From: Hermodice carunculata
Lineage: Eukaryota > Annelida > Polychaeta > Eunicida > Amphinomidae
Reading direction: 5' to 3'
Assembly: GCA_964020975.1 (NCBI GenBank)
Contig: OZ026621.1
Span: 94,796,111-94,860,110, forward strand
DNA: 64,000 bases
Within the stretch, counting starts at the first letter, position 1. Each line of letters starts with the position of its first letter. A program made the translations under genes and the position numbers. The notes below the pieces were generated by a model. It was not told the origin of the DNA, did not search any database, and worked only from the letters and a program-made list of their open reading frames with translations. Shown here one piece after another: positions 23,081-34,080 of the stretch.

Positions 23081-23413
23081 ATGACTACTAGGAAGTGGTT
23101 TTACACAAAAAGACACCAATACAACAGTCATATTCCTAACCCTAAAGTGTGGGGTAACAATGGTAACGGCTGGGAAATGTCTAATGATGGCTACCTCAAG
23201 CCTTTGATGTATACCAATGAGCTAGCCCCACTGGAAGTCCGCAACCTGACTCATATGTATTGCACCGATATTGAGTGTACTGTCGCAAGAAAGTGCCATT
23301 GCCTGCAGACAGGACTTAATTGTACAGAATTATGTGCATGCTTCGGACATGAGTGTGCAAATGACACTTTTGACACTGAAATAGACAGTGATGAGGAGGA
23401 AGATGATGATTGA
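23081..23413 (+). CDS. CXC-type (tesmin/TSO1-like) Cys-rich fragment with acidic tail
   Basis: A 110-residue frame with NGWEMSNDGYLKPLMYTNEL, then a Cys-rich block YCTDIECTVARKCHCLQTG / LNCTELCACFGHECAN, and an Asp/Glu tail ending at a stop. The spacing C...C....C.C...GL.C...C.C....C resembles the CXC domain, a zinc-binding DNA-contacting fold. The same arrangement (GW...L.P......AP, then CXC) ends the protein family that contains the LPPT motif seen at 19797. The frame has an ATG, but it is more likely the final exon or C-terminal part of the TIR element's gene, separated from the rest by the RT region. Confidence 0.55.
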   Translation: MTTRKWFYTKRHQYNSHIPNPKVWGNNGNGWEMSNDGYLKPLMYTNELAPLEVRNLTHMYCTDIECTVARKCHCLQTGLNCTELCACFGHECANDTFDTEIDSDEEEDDD

Positions 23414-24027
23414 ATCTTAGCGTAGAATCTCCAAACTGTGACCATCATTGATCAGCTTTCTGTATTTAGTGTGTTCATGTACATATACTGTTTTCCTTTA
23501 CTAAAAGGCATCTTGAATTATAGTTTGATGCCAGAGATACATTAGCTGTGTTGCAGGACTCCATGGGATGTTTCACGGTAAATAACGTGTAGGTGTGAAA
23601 ACATGGTACAAAGTACTATCTTACTTGATCAGTTGTATTGGCAATTGTTATGACGGTTCCCTAAGGGAAGATGACACATGATAGCCATATTAGCATATTA
23701 GTTAATATGCATATGGTATCCTCATATAAACATGATAAATAAAACTTGTATGAGTACTGTTCCTAATAATTTTGCCTTTTTTAAATAAACGAAACTATAT
23801 CTTAGTAAATACAGTATGTAATCCGTTGCACAATAATTAATTTCGATGTAAATTTCATATATTTGCATAAATTAACATATGATAATTAGGCACTTTGAAC
23901 AAACCCTGTATTTTGTGACTATGCTAGAGCAATTGAGCACAGTTTGGTGTTTATTTAGCCTTCCACAAGCAGTATCACCAAAGTTATTATTTTTAAGGAC
24001 AAATTTTAGTTGTCTCAGAAATGGCAT

Positions 24028-24136
24028 AGGTTGTCATGGAAACGGGCAGAAATATATATGATAAAACGCTTTTCAGATTCCACAACCTATTTTTTCATGA
24101 AGAGGACATATATACCTATAAGAAAATATAGGTTGT
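24028..24136 (-). repeat. Right terminal inverted repeat of the 5.65-kb element
   Basis: The reverse complement starts ACAACCTATAT and matches the left arm through CCCGTTTCCATGACAACCT. The flanking AAC target duplicate follows directly. Confidence 0.85.
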
Positions 24137-24139
24137 AAC

Positions 24140-27100
24140 TTATTATACCACGGGTTGGGGTATGACCCCCGAAGGGCCCTCTATGCCGCAGGTCTAGACA
24201 GTGGTGCTACGGCCCATATCATAAATGACAAATCAAAATTCTTGAGTTTTGAACAAGATTTTGACATCAATAGGAGACATTAACTGCGCTCCTGCTCACT
24301 TCCTGTGTTGCCAAGGCAACAGACTGATGCTTCCACCATGATCAGGGCAGATTTGTATTATATACTACGTGAACATCCATAAATAACAGTAAAACCTTTT
24401 CAACCAAAAGAGAGTCCATTTCTAATCAATTCAGGCATCCTTTATGTTTCAAATATATGTTAATACATTTTCTTAAGATTATTCTATGTTTGTGTGGATC
24501 ATTTTATTTAGAAAGTACTTCTGACCATGCTAGATACATGGATCTGCCCGGATAGAGGTGGCTCCCTCTTTTGCTCAATAGGTGTTAGAGTAGGGCTGCA
24601 TTTCAATATGAATACATCCTATAGACATATCATTGAGTTGGCGGATGGTAGTAGGCCAAGTGGCGTAGTCTTAGGCAGGGGCAATGCCAGCATCATGTAT
24701 GACGCAAAGAAAAACCTGCACCGTTAAACTAGAAAACACACTCTATGTACCATCATATAAGCAAAATATATTTTGGGAACAAGCAGCAGTAGTTAGAGGG
24801 GTGGAGATAGGCTTTAAGAAAAATTCTGCAGAATTGAGAACCCCTGATGGTACAGTGTTTGACATAGAGAAGGAGGGAAAGTTGTATTACCTGAATAATG
24901 CAGTGACATCAAATAGTAAAAGCAATAGTTTGGGAGAGTGGCACAAAATTCTTGGCCATTGTAAGGTCAAAGATGTTCTAAAGGTTGAAAGTGTAGTGGA
25001 TGGTATGAAAATTACAGAGAAAGAGAAATTTGATAGTGAAGTATGTATAACGGGTAAAATGTCTCAATACAGAAGCCGAGAGCCAGACAAAAGAGCTACA
25101 TGTCCATTTGAACTGGTTCACTGTGACTTAGCAGGGCCCATAGACCCAGTGGCTAGAGATGGTTTTAAGTATGCAGTATCATTTGTTGATGATTATTCTG
25201 GAATAAACATGATGTAGTTCATGAAATGAAAGAGTGACACGACTACTGCCACTGAGAAGTTCCTGGCAGATAGTATGCCTTGCGCAAAAGTGAAAACAAT
25301 CCGCACGGATAATGGAGCCGAATTCACATGTGAAAGTTTCAGGTCCCTGTTAGTGAAAAATCAAATAAAACATGAAAAGTCGGCATCCTACTCGCCGCAC
25401 CAAAATGGTACTGTAGAGAGAGCTTGGTGTTCAGTTTTTGACATGGCTAGATGCCTATTGCTGGAGGCAAAATTGCCAAAAGAGTTTTGGTTGATGCAGT
25501 TATGGCCTCCTCGCATATCAGTAAGATTCCGTGCTTTAACCCTAGAACAGGGAAAACTCCCTATGAAGCTCTTACAGGGCTAAAGCCAAATTTAAGTAAC
25601 GTGCATGTATTTGGTACGGTGTGTTTTGCATATTTGCAAGACCAGAAAAAGTTGGATCCCGTAGCGAAAAGGGTGTATTCGTAGGCTACAATATAGGTAG
25701 CTCTGCATACCTTGTGTATGTTACACAGAAAGATGTAGTGAAGAGGGTGAGATGTGTGAAATTCACAGATAAATTCCGGGAAAAGAAAAGTTGTCAATGA
25801 TCACTATGCCATTGAATATGTGCACACAAAGGTACATGAGAATGAAGTAGAAAATTGTGAAAACAATGAGACTGTTACAGCTGACATACCATGTACAGGT
25901 GAAAATGACAACCTCAACAGAAGGTATCCTGCAAGAGTGCATTCAAAACCAAAGTATTTGAAAGATTATGTACTTTCAGACATAGGATCAGATACAGAGA
26001 TCGTAAACTGTACAATTGATTACTTTTACAAGGTGCCTGACATACCGATGACGTATCAAGAAGCCGTAAAAAGTAACGAGTCTGAAAAATGGAGAGTTGC
26101 AATGAATGAAGAGATAGGTGCACTACAGGAAAATGACACATTTTTTCTTTCCCCATTGCCAGAAGGGCGATCAATAGTTGGGTGTACGCAGTAAAACAGG
26201 GTCAAAATGATTAAGTAAAGTACAAAGCTAGATTTGTAGCAAAAGGGTACTCTCAAGTTCAAGATGTGGACTATCACAAGACATTTTCGCCTACAGCGCG
26301 TATGACATCTATTCTAATGTTGGCCAAATTAGCAGTACAGAAAGATATGATCGTACACCAGAGGGATGTGAAAACAGCATACTTCAATGCTCCTATAGAC
26401 ACAGAAATCTGTATGGAACAGCCCGAAGGTTTCGAAAAGAAAGGCCCATGAGGTGAAAAACTTGTGTTCAAGTTAAGAAAATCTATGTATGGTTTAAAAC
26501 AAAGTGGTTGTAATTGGAACAATATATTGCAAGGGTATTTACTGGATGAAGGGTTTGAACAGTCGTTAGCTGACCCATGTGTCTATTACAGGGAAAGTGA
26601 CAACATGAATGTTCTAATTTGGGCAGATGATATCATCATATGTGCTAGTGACAATAACATACTTGACAGTGTGAAGTCCTCATTGAGGGAAAGATTCAAG
26701 ATGAAAGATCTGGGATAGTTGTCTTGGTTTCTAGGGATAGAGTTTGTGCATGGAAAGAACTACATTAAAATGAATCAAACAAAATACATGACTAAAATAC
26801 TTCAAAAGTTTAAAATGGCAGAACGTAAACCCAAAGCTACACCAAGTGATTTGGATGTGAATAAAGATTGTACCGAGAAATAGTAGACAGTTTGATTTAT
26901 GTAATGACTGGCACAAGGCCAGATCTGTGTTACATTGTTACAAAATTGTGGCAGCACATGGCTAAATCCACCAAAGCACATCTTAACATAGCGAAACGAG
27001 CTTTAAGGTACATTAAAGGTGCATTGGACCAAGGGTTAATATTCCGAAAGTCGGAAAATTCATTGAGGATTGATGGGTACTGTGATGCAGATTGGAGTGC

Positions 27101-27294
27101 ATCTGGACAGATGGAGTATAACTGGTTATGGCTACCAGTTGTCATCAAATTGTCCTATTATTTCGTGAAAGAGTAGAAAGCAACAAAGTGTTGCTTTATC
27201 TACTTGTGAAGCTTAAAACATGGCCTTAGCGGCAGCCACACAGGAAGCGAAATTCCTGAGGCAACTTAATTTAAGATTAAATGTGGCACAACAG
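24140..27294 (+). mobile_element. Copia-type retrotransposon fossil (protease, integrase, RT, RNase H)
   Basis: In order on the plus strand: a DSGATAHI protease motif at the left edge, an integrase with an HCD.AGP / FVDDYSG segment and an NGTVERA segment, a Copia reverse transcriptase (ARFVAKGY, QRDVKTAYFNAPI, MYGLKQSG, WADDI) and an RNase H region (RYIKGAL, YCDADWSAS). The Gag part appears to lie at 18064-18490, on the far side of the 5.65-kb TIR element. The fossil is broken, with roughly ten interruptions, and it ends against a T-rich run with no 3' LTR seen. A ~340-bp foreign insertion lies near its left side. It is older than the TIR insertion it contains. Confidence 0.88.
24281..24622. 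mobile_element. ~340-bp insertion inside the Copia-type fossil
   Basis: AGACAT stands just before (24275-24280) and at the end (24623-24628) of a stretch unrelated to Copia coding sequence. Copia-like sequence resumes with the ELADGSR segment. The insert has no coding content or clear terminal inverted repeats. The 6-bp flanking repeat is a candidate target duplication. Confidence 0.5.
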
Positions 27295-27785
27295 TTTTTT
27301 TTTTTTTTTTTTTTTTTTTTTCATTATAACACCCCTATAAAGGATCCATTATGCTATATTCAGCTATCAGCTTTAATTTTTACCCTTGGCAGGAATATAC
27401 ATGTTTATTCTGTTTTTGGAAAAGAAGTCCTAGGAGAACAGTGGATTATTCATAACTACTGTAGGACCTACACAGCATTATTTTTGATGGGTGGTGATAG
27501 TCTTTGTTGCAGTGTTTTTAACAAAGTTTTCAATTTGGATACTTATCGCTCAAACAGTCACTCATATTGTTCTGACACTTGGTGGACATGTAGGAAATTT
27601 TCAATTCAGGTACTTAATCAGTTAATGCATACATTCTTATTGATGACTGTGCAAGTCAATGGGGATTGCAATGGAAATTCACTTTTATTAATTTCTTACC
27701 CAAAATTGTCAGCCAGATTTCAACCAAGTTTGGTCAGATGGTCCTGCTGCAGTGATTTTTTTTCTTAATTTTCAGTGAATTTCTA
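27295..27785. other. Run of 27 T and unassigned sequence
   Basis: 27 T (27295-27321) cut off the Copia fossil and may be the inverted A-tail of a minus-strand retroelement. The following ~460 bases have open frames but no recognisable domain. A GTCCTGCTGCAGTGATT phrase occurs near its end. Confidence 0.5.
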
Positions 27786-28870
27786 TTGTTCATGTCAAAC
27801 TGTACAGCAATATTAAACAGACATGCCCCTCCTAAAACACAGAGTCAAGCACTTGCAGCAACCAGAATGGATTTAGAAGTTATTGATGGAATGCAAACGC
27901 ATGACCATTTCAAATTATTGGGTGATACAGTTAATGTACAAAATATGGAGAAACAGGGTTGTCAAATTAATATGCCAGACAAAGAGGCAGTTTTACAGTA
28001 AGATTGCAAGGAAAATGTGAAAAATCCCAGTATGTTATGAAATTGTGTGAAAAGTCTTGTTTAGAAAAACATTAATGCTGTTCCATCCAGTCTAAACATT
28101 GGAAATGACATAATCACAGACAGGAAAGTTATTGTAGACCAATTCAATCAACATTTCACTTCAGTTGCTGAAAATTTGCTGCCAAAAGGTACTAGTGCTA
28201 TACCTAACACCAGATGTCAGAAAGTGAAGGAATATGTCAAGGACAAAATCCCTCCAGATGTGTGTTGTGGTGAAAGTACTTTGTACAGTGTAACCCTAAT
28301 CCAAAAAAGTCAAATGGTACTGATGAGCTTGACTTGAAATTCTGCAAATGGCATTATTTGTTTATTCAAACCACTAACTTACCTATTCAACCTGAGTATT
28401 GGCAGTACACATCATACATTTCCAAGTTCATGGAAGATGGCCAAAAGTTGCGCCAATTCACAAAAATGGAACAACTATGGATGTTAACAGCTACAGGTCT
28501 ATATCTGTTCTGTGTGCACTGTCAAAAGTACTTGAAAGACACATTCACTGCTCTTATCAGGGCCAGAATTTTGCAAAATTTTGCTTTTAATTTTTGTTTT
28601 TTATCTAAGGACCACCTTCTCTGTTCATGTCAGTCATGATTCAGGAAATGCCATTCCTGTGAAACAGGTCTCCATAAATTACAAGACACATGGCGTAAGG
28701 CACTTGATGATGGTCAGCTAGTAGCATCAGTCATGTATCTACAGAAAGCATTTGACTTAGATGACCATGACTATATGAGGCAACTGTAATTGGGCTTTGT
28801 TGAAGAAAGTACAACGGCTGCATAAAGTAGCAGTATCCCTGGTCACAGGCACAAACTGCTTTTTAGTTAC
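27786..28870 (+). mobile_element. LINE relic: linker and RT fingers
   Basis: Fragments in changing frames resemble a LINE between endonuclease and RT palm: FMSNCTAILNRHAPPKT, VIDGMQTHDHFKLLGDTVN (27786-28001), IDQFNQHFTSVAENL-like sequence (about 28135-28180), FPSSWKMAKVAPIHKNGTT and NSYRSISVLCALSKVLERH (about 28425-28545), SGFRKCHSCETGLHKLQDTW and VASVMYLQKAFDLDDHD (about 28640-28780). The RT active site is missing. The degree of decay suggests an old copy. It differs from the other LINEs in the window. Confidence 0.75.
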
Positions 28871-29001
28871 AAGGACTTGATTCACAAATAGGCTTGCACA
28901 AGTCCCCAGTGCATGTCACTATTTTACCATCCTGCTGTCCCACCCAGAAGTGCGATACGTTTTCCCCGCCACAAAGTTAACTGCATATTAATATTATTCC
29001 A

Positions 29002-29931
29002 GGCAAGGGTGCCTATCTACCCATGACATTGAGGCCAAAAGGTTCAGCAGTACAAAGCTGGTGAATCCAGTGATTTTCCCTCTCCAGACTTAGTGTCTCG
29101 ACTCTGGACAGCTGTGGTGGGATATGTATGTGTTCCAGAATCTGGATGTTTATGTTGATGCCAGTGTGACCTGGTAGACAAAAATGTCTACCTAGGGGTT
29201 GTGTTACATCTTTTTTCTTGATGTAATAGATATGTTCTCTTAACCTGTCCATCAGGGGTCACTTCGTTTGACCCACATACTGTTTATTGCAATGTAAACA
29301 TGTGAGGAGATAGACCAGGTTATTGTGTTTACAGGTGCCACCCTGTGGTGTTGAGTATGATTGTCCTGTTACTGTGCTGGTCACTTTACTAGACACGTCA
29401 AGTTTGGGGCAGTAAAAAAAAAATTTCGTTCTGTGTCTATCTACCGACTTCTAATGACACCATGCTACACCAGCTGAAGTTAGTTCATGAAAACACTGGA
29501 AGCTTTGATTAATAAATAAGCTACCATTTGGTACAATTCATGTGTTTCTGTGAGAAGGTGTTCACATTCTTGCATGATGACTGCAGATCATCACTCACAG
29601 TCATCTGCTGTAGTGGAAATTGGTGACAAAGGGTTACCAAGCAAACACAGAGCACATGAGGTCTATTATGATGTGAAAAACCAATAATTTTACGTTGTGC
29701 TAACACGTCGTCCCGACAGTTAGACTGATAGATCTTCTTAATGCATCTGTGTTAAACTTGATTACGTTGCGCAATGTCCTTTGGCAACATTATCAACTGC
29801 TATAAAAAGCAGCGTGATTTGTGGTGTTCTCACTACTCCCGGAAGAGCTCACTCCTGAAAATGAAACCGGTCGGAGTTAATATAATTACTGTTCTAGTTT
29901 TGACTGCCACTGGCCTTGTTTGGTCTGATTG
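29002..29931 (-). mobile_element. Penelope-like element relic with GIY-YIG endonuclease end
   Basis: The minus strand encodes a GIY-YIG endonuclease region: LVYLLTCLHCNKQYVGQT, then DRLREHIYYIKKK, HFCLPGHTGI, and ENHWIHQLCTAEPFGLN, ending at a stop near 29013. This is the C-terminal nuclease of Penelope-like elements. The insert is bounded by an exact 15-bp direct repeat, ATTAATATTATTCCA, at 28987-29001 and 29932-29946, a likely target duplication. Toward 29.75-29.93 kb a TATAAAA and a hammerhead-like motif lie on the opposite (plus) strand, so the copy looks like a 5'-truncated element with an inverted 5' piece, an arrangement known in Penelope families. Confidence 0.75.
29801..29877 (+). 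ncRNA. TATA box plus collapsed hammerhead-ribozyme-like motif
   Basis: TATAAAA at 29801-29807 precedes CTGA (29855), GAAA (29863-29866), the palindrome ACCGGT (29866-29871) and the site base C (29872). ACTCC (29851-29855) and GGAGT (29873-29877) can pair as helix I. Helix II is missing, with only AAAT between the two core parts, so this copy should not be active. It is recognisable by comparison with 43027-43067. Confidence 0.45.
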
Positions 29932-29946
29932 ATTAATATTATTCCA

Positions 29947-30179
29947 ACTACCATTAAACAGTATACTGTTATTAAGTACTCTCAGTTTTATTTCTTTAAA
30001 TGGTCGACCTTGCCGCCCTGCCAGTATCAACGGTAGCAGCTATTGAGTCCTAGTCAGTTTTAATCCCATTATCATTGGGATAAGTCTTTGCAAGTGGTCG
30101 TTGATGAATGCTTGGATACTTTAGGCATTGACCATTCAGGCAAGACAAAGCGGAGTGTCTCCCTACAACTGCCGGTGTA
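29947..30179. other. No recognisable gene
   Basis: Short unassigned stretch between the Penelope-like relic and the satellite. Confidence 0.5.
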
Positions 30180-32850
30180 CCAGGATAACTTTCACCCTGG
30201 ATAACGTTCCCCCAGGGGAAAGTTATCCTAGGATAAATTCCCCTCCCCAGGGCAAGTTATTCTAGGATAACCTTCCCCACCCCTGGATAACTATCCCCCA
30301 CCCACCCGCCTCCAACAAAAAACAAATATACTTTATCTGTTTAAACTGATAAGTAAACACATAAAACTGGTTTTGTACTTAAAATATGAAAGTATAGTAA
30401 CTGCTTTTTGAGAGTCTATAGGTTGTCAGGGAAAATAAGTTTTACCATACACTTTACCTTAATTCCATCAGTAGCTTGTATTTGAAATCCATGGATTACA
30501 AATTTCTTTACAGTTTATAATATTATTAGGAAAGACTAAGGATGGACAGTTCAATTGTAATACAGAGTGCATAGAAAATAACAATACATGGGGTGGGGGG
30601 AAGTTGTCCAGGCCAGGATAGCTCTTCTCCCCCCCCCCCCCCCCCCATCAACTTACATCTGTGTTGTCCATTCAAAATGCAAGATCATACAATAGTTGTA
30701 TGAGGAAAGACTTGGAAAGTTGAATTGCAAGACAGGAATCTGAGAAATGGACATTTGGGGTGGGGAGAGGCTGTCCAGACCAGGATAACTTACTCTCCCC
30801 TCCCCCCCCCCCATAAGTGTTACATTCTATCAGTAATTTTATTGAAAATGCAAGAAATTCAAGTTCTGTACATTTACATAAAAATATTAGGAAAAAAATG
30901 GCCTGAAAAATTGAATTACAACACAGGGATAACAGAAAATGAAAAAATGTGGGTGGGGGGAGGTTATCCAGGCCAGGATAACTCCTCCCCCCCCCCCTGC
31001 AAAAAAAGGTTATCTTTCCATCTGTAATTTGTATTTAAAATGAAGGAAATGACAGCCCTTTACAGTTTATAAAAGTATGAGGAAAGACTTTGGATGGCAG
31101 GTTGAATTGCAAGACAGAGATAAAGAAAAAAATGTGTGGGATGAGGTGAGGTTGTCCAGGCCAGGATAACTTCCCCCACCTCCACTATATATGCTGTATG
31201 TGCCAACAGTATTTTCTATTCAAAACACAAATATTCCACTTTTTTTGCAGTAATATACAATCATGAGGAAAGAATTGGTGTGGAAAGTTCATTTGGATCA
31301 AAGAAAATGGCTAACTATGGATGGGGGAGGTTATCCAGGCAGGAATAAGGTAGTCCCCCACGCCCATACGTTGAACCTTCTTTCATCGGTAACTTGTAAA
31401 TTTGAAATTCAGGGATTGCCAATTCTTTACAGTTTATCATAATATGAGGAAAGGCTAAGGACGGAAAGTTGAATTGTAATTCAGAGAGCATAGAAAATAC
31501 AAAATGTGGGGCAGAGAGAAGTTGGCCAGGCTAGGATACCCCCCCCCCCCTCCCGCCAGTACTATCTTGCATCAGTGTTTTTTATTCATAATGCACAAAT
31601 TGCCAGTTCTCTACAGCTATAGATAACATTATGAGGAATAAATTGGCATGGAAAGTTGAGTTCCAAGACAGCGAGCATGGAAAATAACAAAGTGTGGGTC
31701 AGGGGCAGTTGTCCATGCCATATATTTTATATTCAAAATACAAGAAAGACCAATTCTTACATATGAAGAATAGTATGAGGAAATTAAGAGTTGAATAGTG
31801 GGATAGAAAGTTAATTGTAAGACAGGGATCATGGAAAATGAAAAAAAAAAAGTAGGGTGGGGGTGGGCGGGAGGTTGTCCAGACCAGGATAATTTACCAA
31901 CCTCCACTCTAAGTGCTATGTTCCATCAGTATAACAAAACATTCCCATTCTTTGCAGTAATATAAAAGCATGATTGAAGAATTTCCAAGGAAAGTTGAAT
32001 TGCACGACAGGGATAATAGAAAATGACAAATTGGTGGGAGTAGGGGGAATGTATTCAGGCGAGGATAACTTGCCCTCCATAAGCTTTATCTTCCATCAGT
32101 AATTTGTATTTGAAATGCAGGAATTACCAGTTCTTTGCAGAACTTTGTAAAATTGTGAGGTAAGATTCAGAATGTTAACTTGAATTGCAATACAAGGAGC
32201 ATAGACAAAAAAAACCAAAACAAGGTGGGGTGGGGGTGGAGGTGGGAGTTGTCCAGGCCAGGATACCCTCCCCCGTACTATGTTGCATCAAACTTTTTTA
32301 CATGTATATAAAATACAAGAAAGGCCAAGTGGTTCTTTACAGTTAAATAATAGTATGAGGAAAGACTTAAATGGAAAGTTGAATTGCATGAAAAGGATCA
32401 TGGAAAATGAAAAGGTTATCCAGGCCAGAATAACTTGAGACCAAGACATTGTCTGTGTTTCAGGAATAACTTACCACTATTAGTGCTATGTTTCATCAGT
32501 ATTTTGCTTTCAATTACTAAACATTCCCATTCTGTACACTAAAATAAAAGCATGAGGAAAGAATTGACTTGGAAAGTTGAATTACAAGGTAGGGATCAGA
32601 GAGAATGACAAATTGTGAGGGGGTGGGGTGGGGAGTATATGATTATGTGCTGTGTATCTTCATCATGTTCATAGTTTTTAGGCATGAAATGTAAATTCCG
32701 TATACCTTACAAATGCTATAAGGGATGGCTTGAATCTTGAATTGCAAGAAAAAATTATCAAAAAGACACTTTAAACCTGGGGAGAGTGTCCATGCCTACA
32801 TAACTTGCCATTCCCCCTTCCATCTCATAAATATATAGGATGCACTACCT
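30180..32850. repeat. Satellite array, unit ~165-200 bp, with palindromic core
   Basis: At least eleven units, recognised by CCAGGCCAGGATAAC variants at about 30606, 30772, 30965, 31152, 31333, 31521, 31878, 32050, 32250, 32415 and 32785. A G-rich run precedes and a C-rich run follows most cores. Other conserved phrases are AAGTTGAATTGCAAGACAGGGAT, cut across units, ATGAGGAAAGA and CCATCAGTAATTTGTATT. The core GTTATCCAGGCCAGGATAAC is a near-palindrome. 30180-30300 holds shorter CCAGGATAAC/GTTATCC repeats at the left edge. Divergence between units is substantial. It is not coding. Confidence 0.9.
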
Positions 32851-33259
32851 GCATAAAAAATACAAAGCAAAGTTACATGTAATACTGGTTCACAAATCAA
32901 AAAAAAAAAAAAAAAGCAGCAGCACATGAATGGAGGGGGGGGGGGAGGAATCTGGAGGTATTGCATATGTTATCTGGTTATAGACACATTCCAAGCCAAT
33001 TAGCTAGATTTAGGGGCCTATCTGTATTATAACAATATAAGACAACAACGTGTGTGATGGGTTTCACTTTAAGTTTTATTTTGCAATGAAATTTAATTTT
33101 AAATATTTTATATTAACGACAGACCGTCCAGTGAGACTTGAGCAAGCCTAGATTCACAAACTGAACTGGATGACATTGGAATAACAGATTACATTTAAAG
33201 AGGCAGTGCTTATATAAAGCATTGAATCATATATAGTCACAATATATGAAGGATATGTT

Positions 33260-33652
33260 CGATATGTGAAGGATTTCCATGCTGTGAATATAAAATCAGC
33301 CACTGATGACCAGCTATACCCTAACCGACTCAGGGCAGACTTTATGAATAGAACAAAGGTTACAGTGGTGCAGTCATATGGAATAGTTTACCAAAAGAAA
33401 TCCAATGTTCTCCTTCTTTATGTATGTGCAAGAGACACTGCACCAAACATTTGCTTGAACTGTGTCAAAAAGCTGAATTCTATAATCAGTGTATTCAACA
33501 CAGTACATACCTTATGTACCTGTGAGATTTTTGCTTACATGCGATCCTTGACGGTACATACTGTAAAATTTAGAGAGCCTCAGGGAAGATTAGTGTGTGT
33601 TGCACACTAACTGAGTCATCCTCTCAGAATAAAGTTATACATACATACATGT
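33260..33652 (+). mobile_element. LINE 3'-end fragment
   Basis: KDFHAVNIKSATDDQLYPNR followed by RADFMNRTKVTVVQSYGIV resembles the pre-terminal segment of many LINE proteins (...H..NTRSA..D.LY.PR.RT.F..R.....G...WN.LP). Downstream, GAATAAAGTTATACATACATACATG is a typical LINE tail with an ACAT repeat. The open frame (33266-33610) has no RT motif. Confidence 0.45.
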
Positions 33653-33654
33653 AT

Positions 33655-33658
33655 GGAC

Positions 33659-33714
<56 letters not shown>
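33655..33714. repeat. (AT)n / (GA)n microsatellite
   Basis: About 20 bases of AT repeats followed by about 33 of GA repeats. Confidence 0.95.
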
Positions 33715-33717
<3 letters not shown>

Positions 33718-34052
33718 GGCAAAATCTTAAAAAATCTTTGCTGAAACTACCTGGCCAATTTGAAATTGCATAGGAACACTTCAGTACACCCCTTGAGGTT
33801 GCACTAAAATGTCTGTGTGGTTTTGCTAAATTATCAACTTGTCCAAAACCACGTCTCAGATTATGCTGACTGTTGGAAGAAATGTTCCTTCTGGAAGAGT
33901 GTTCACTATGTAGCATCTGTCGGAGATCTTTTTTTTACCAGTTCTCTTTTCTGATTGGAAGTCCAATCATCATAATACACACACATTCACAGTAAGCTAA
34001 AACAAATTAAAAAGGCAAGTGTCTTGATAGGCACAAATTCCTTTATTGGCTT

Positions 34053-34080
34053 GACCAGTTTCAGATATCTTCATCCTTTC
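34053..34080 (-). ncRNA. Decayed hammerhead-like motif (downstream copy)
   Basis: On the minus strand: GGATGA in place of CTGATGA, AGATATCT as a vestigial helix II, GAAA (34062-34059), then CTGGTC. Recognisable only beside the better copy 1.5 kb upstream. Probably inactive. Confidence 0.35.

Larger units (their letters stand above)
18491..24136. mobile_element. 5.65-kb TIR-bounded transposon containing an RT relic and Cys-rich protein pieces
   Basis: The two ends are inverted copies over about 110 bases (18491-18600 and 24028-24136). Shared blocks include ACAACCTATAT, AAAAATAGGTTGTGGA, TGAAAAGCGTTTT and CCCGTTT.ATGACAACCT. AAC lies immediately outside both ends (18488-18490 and 24137-24139), giving a 3-bp target duplication. 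The unit interrupts a Copia-type fossil. Inside are a CxxC plus LPPT segment (19594-19896), a broken reverse transcriptase (19906-21990) and a CXC-type Cys-rich segment (23081-23413). No DDE transposase was recognised. Either an RT-bearing element inserted into a DNA transposon, or the RT belongs to the unit. The ACAACC ends and 3-bp duplication did not let me name a superfamily. Confidence 0.8.

Noticed and set aside
18491-24136. A Polinton or virus-like identity for the TIR unit
   Set aside because: Too short, a 3-bp rather than 6-bp duplication, and no polymerase B, capsid or ATPase motif was seen.
30180-32850. CRISPR-like array of palindromic repeats
   Set aside because: The unit is 165-200 bp, diverged throughout and in animal DNA. 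No short identical repeats with unique spacers and no cas genes.
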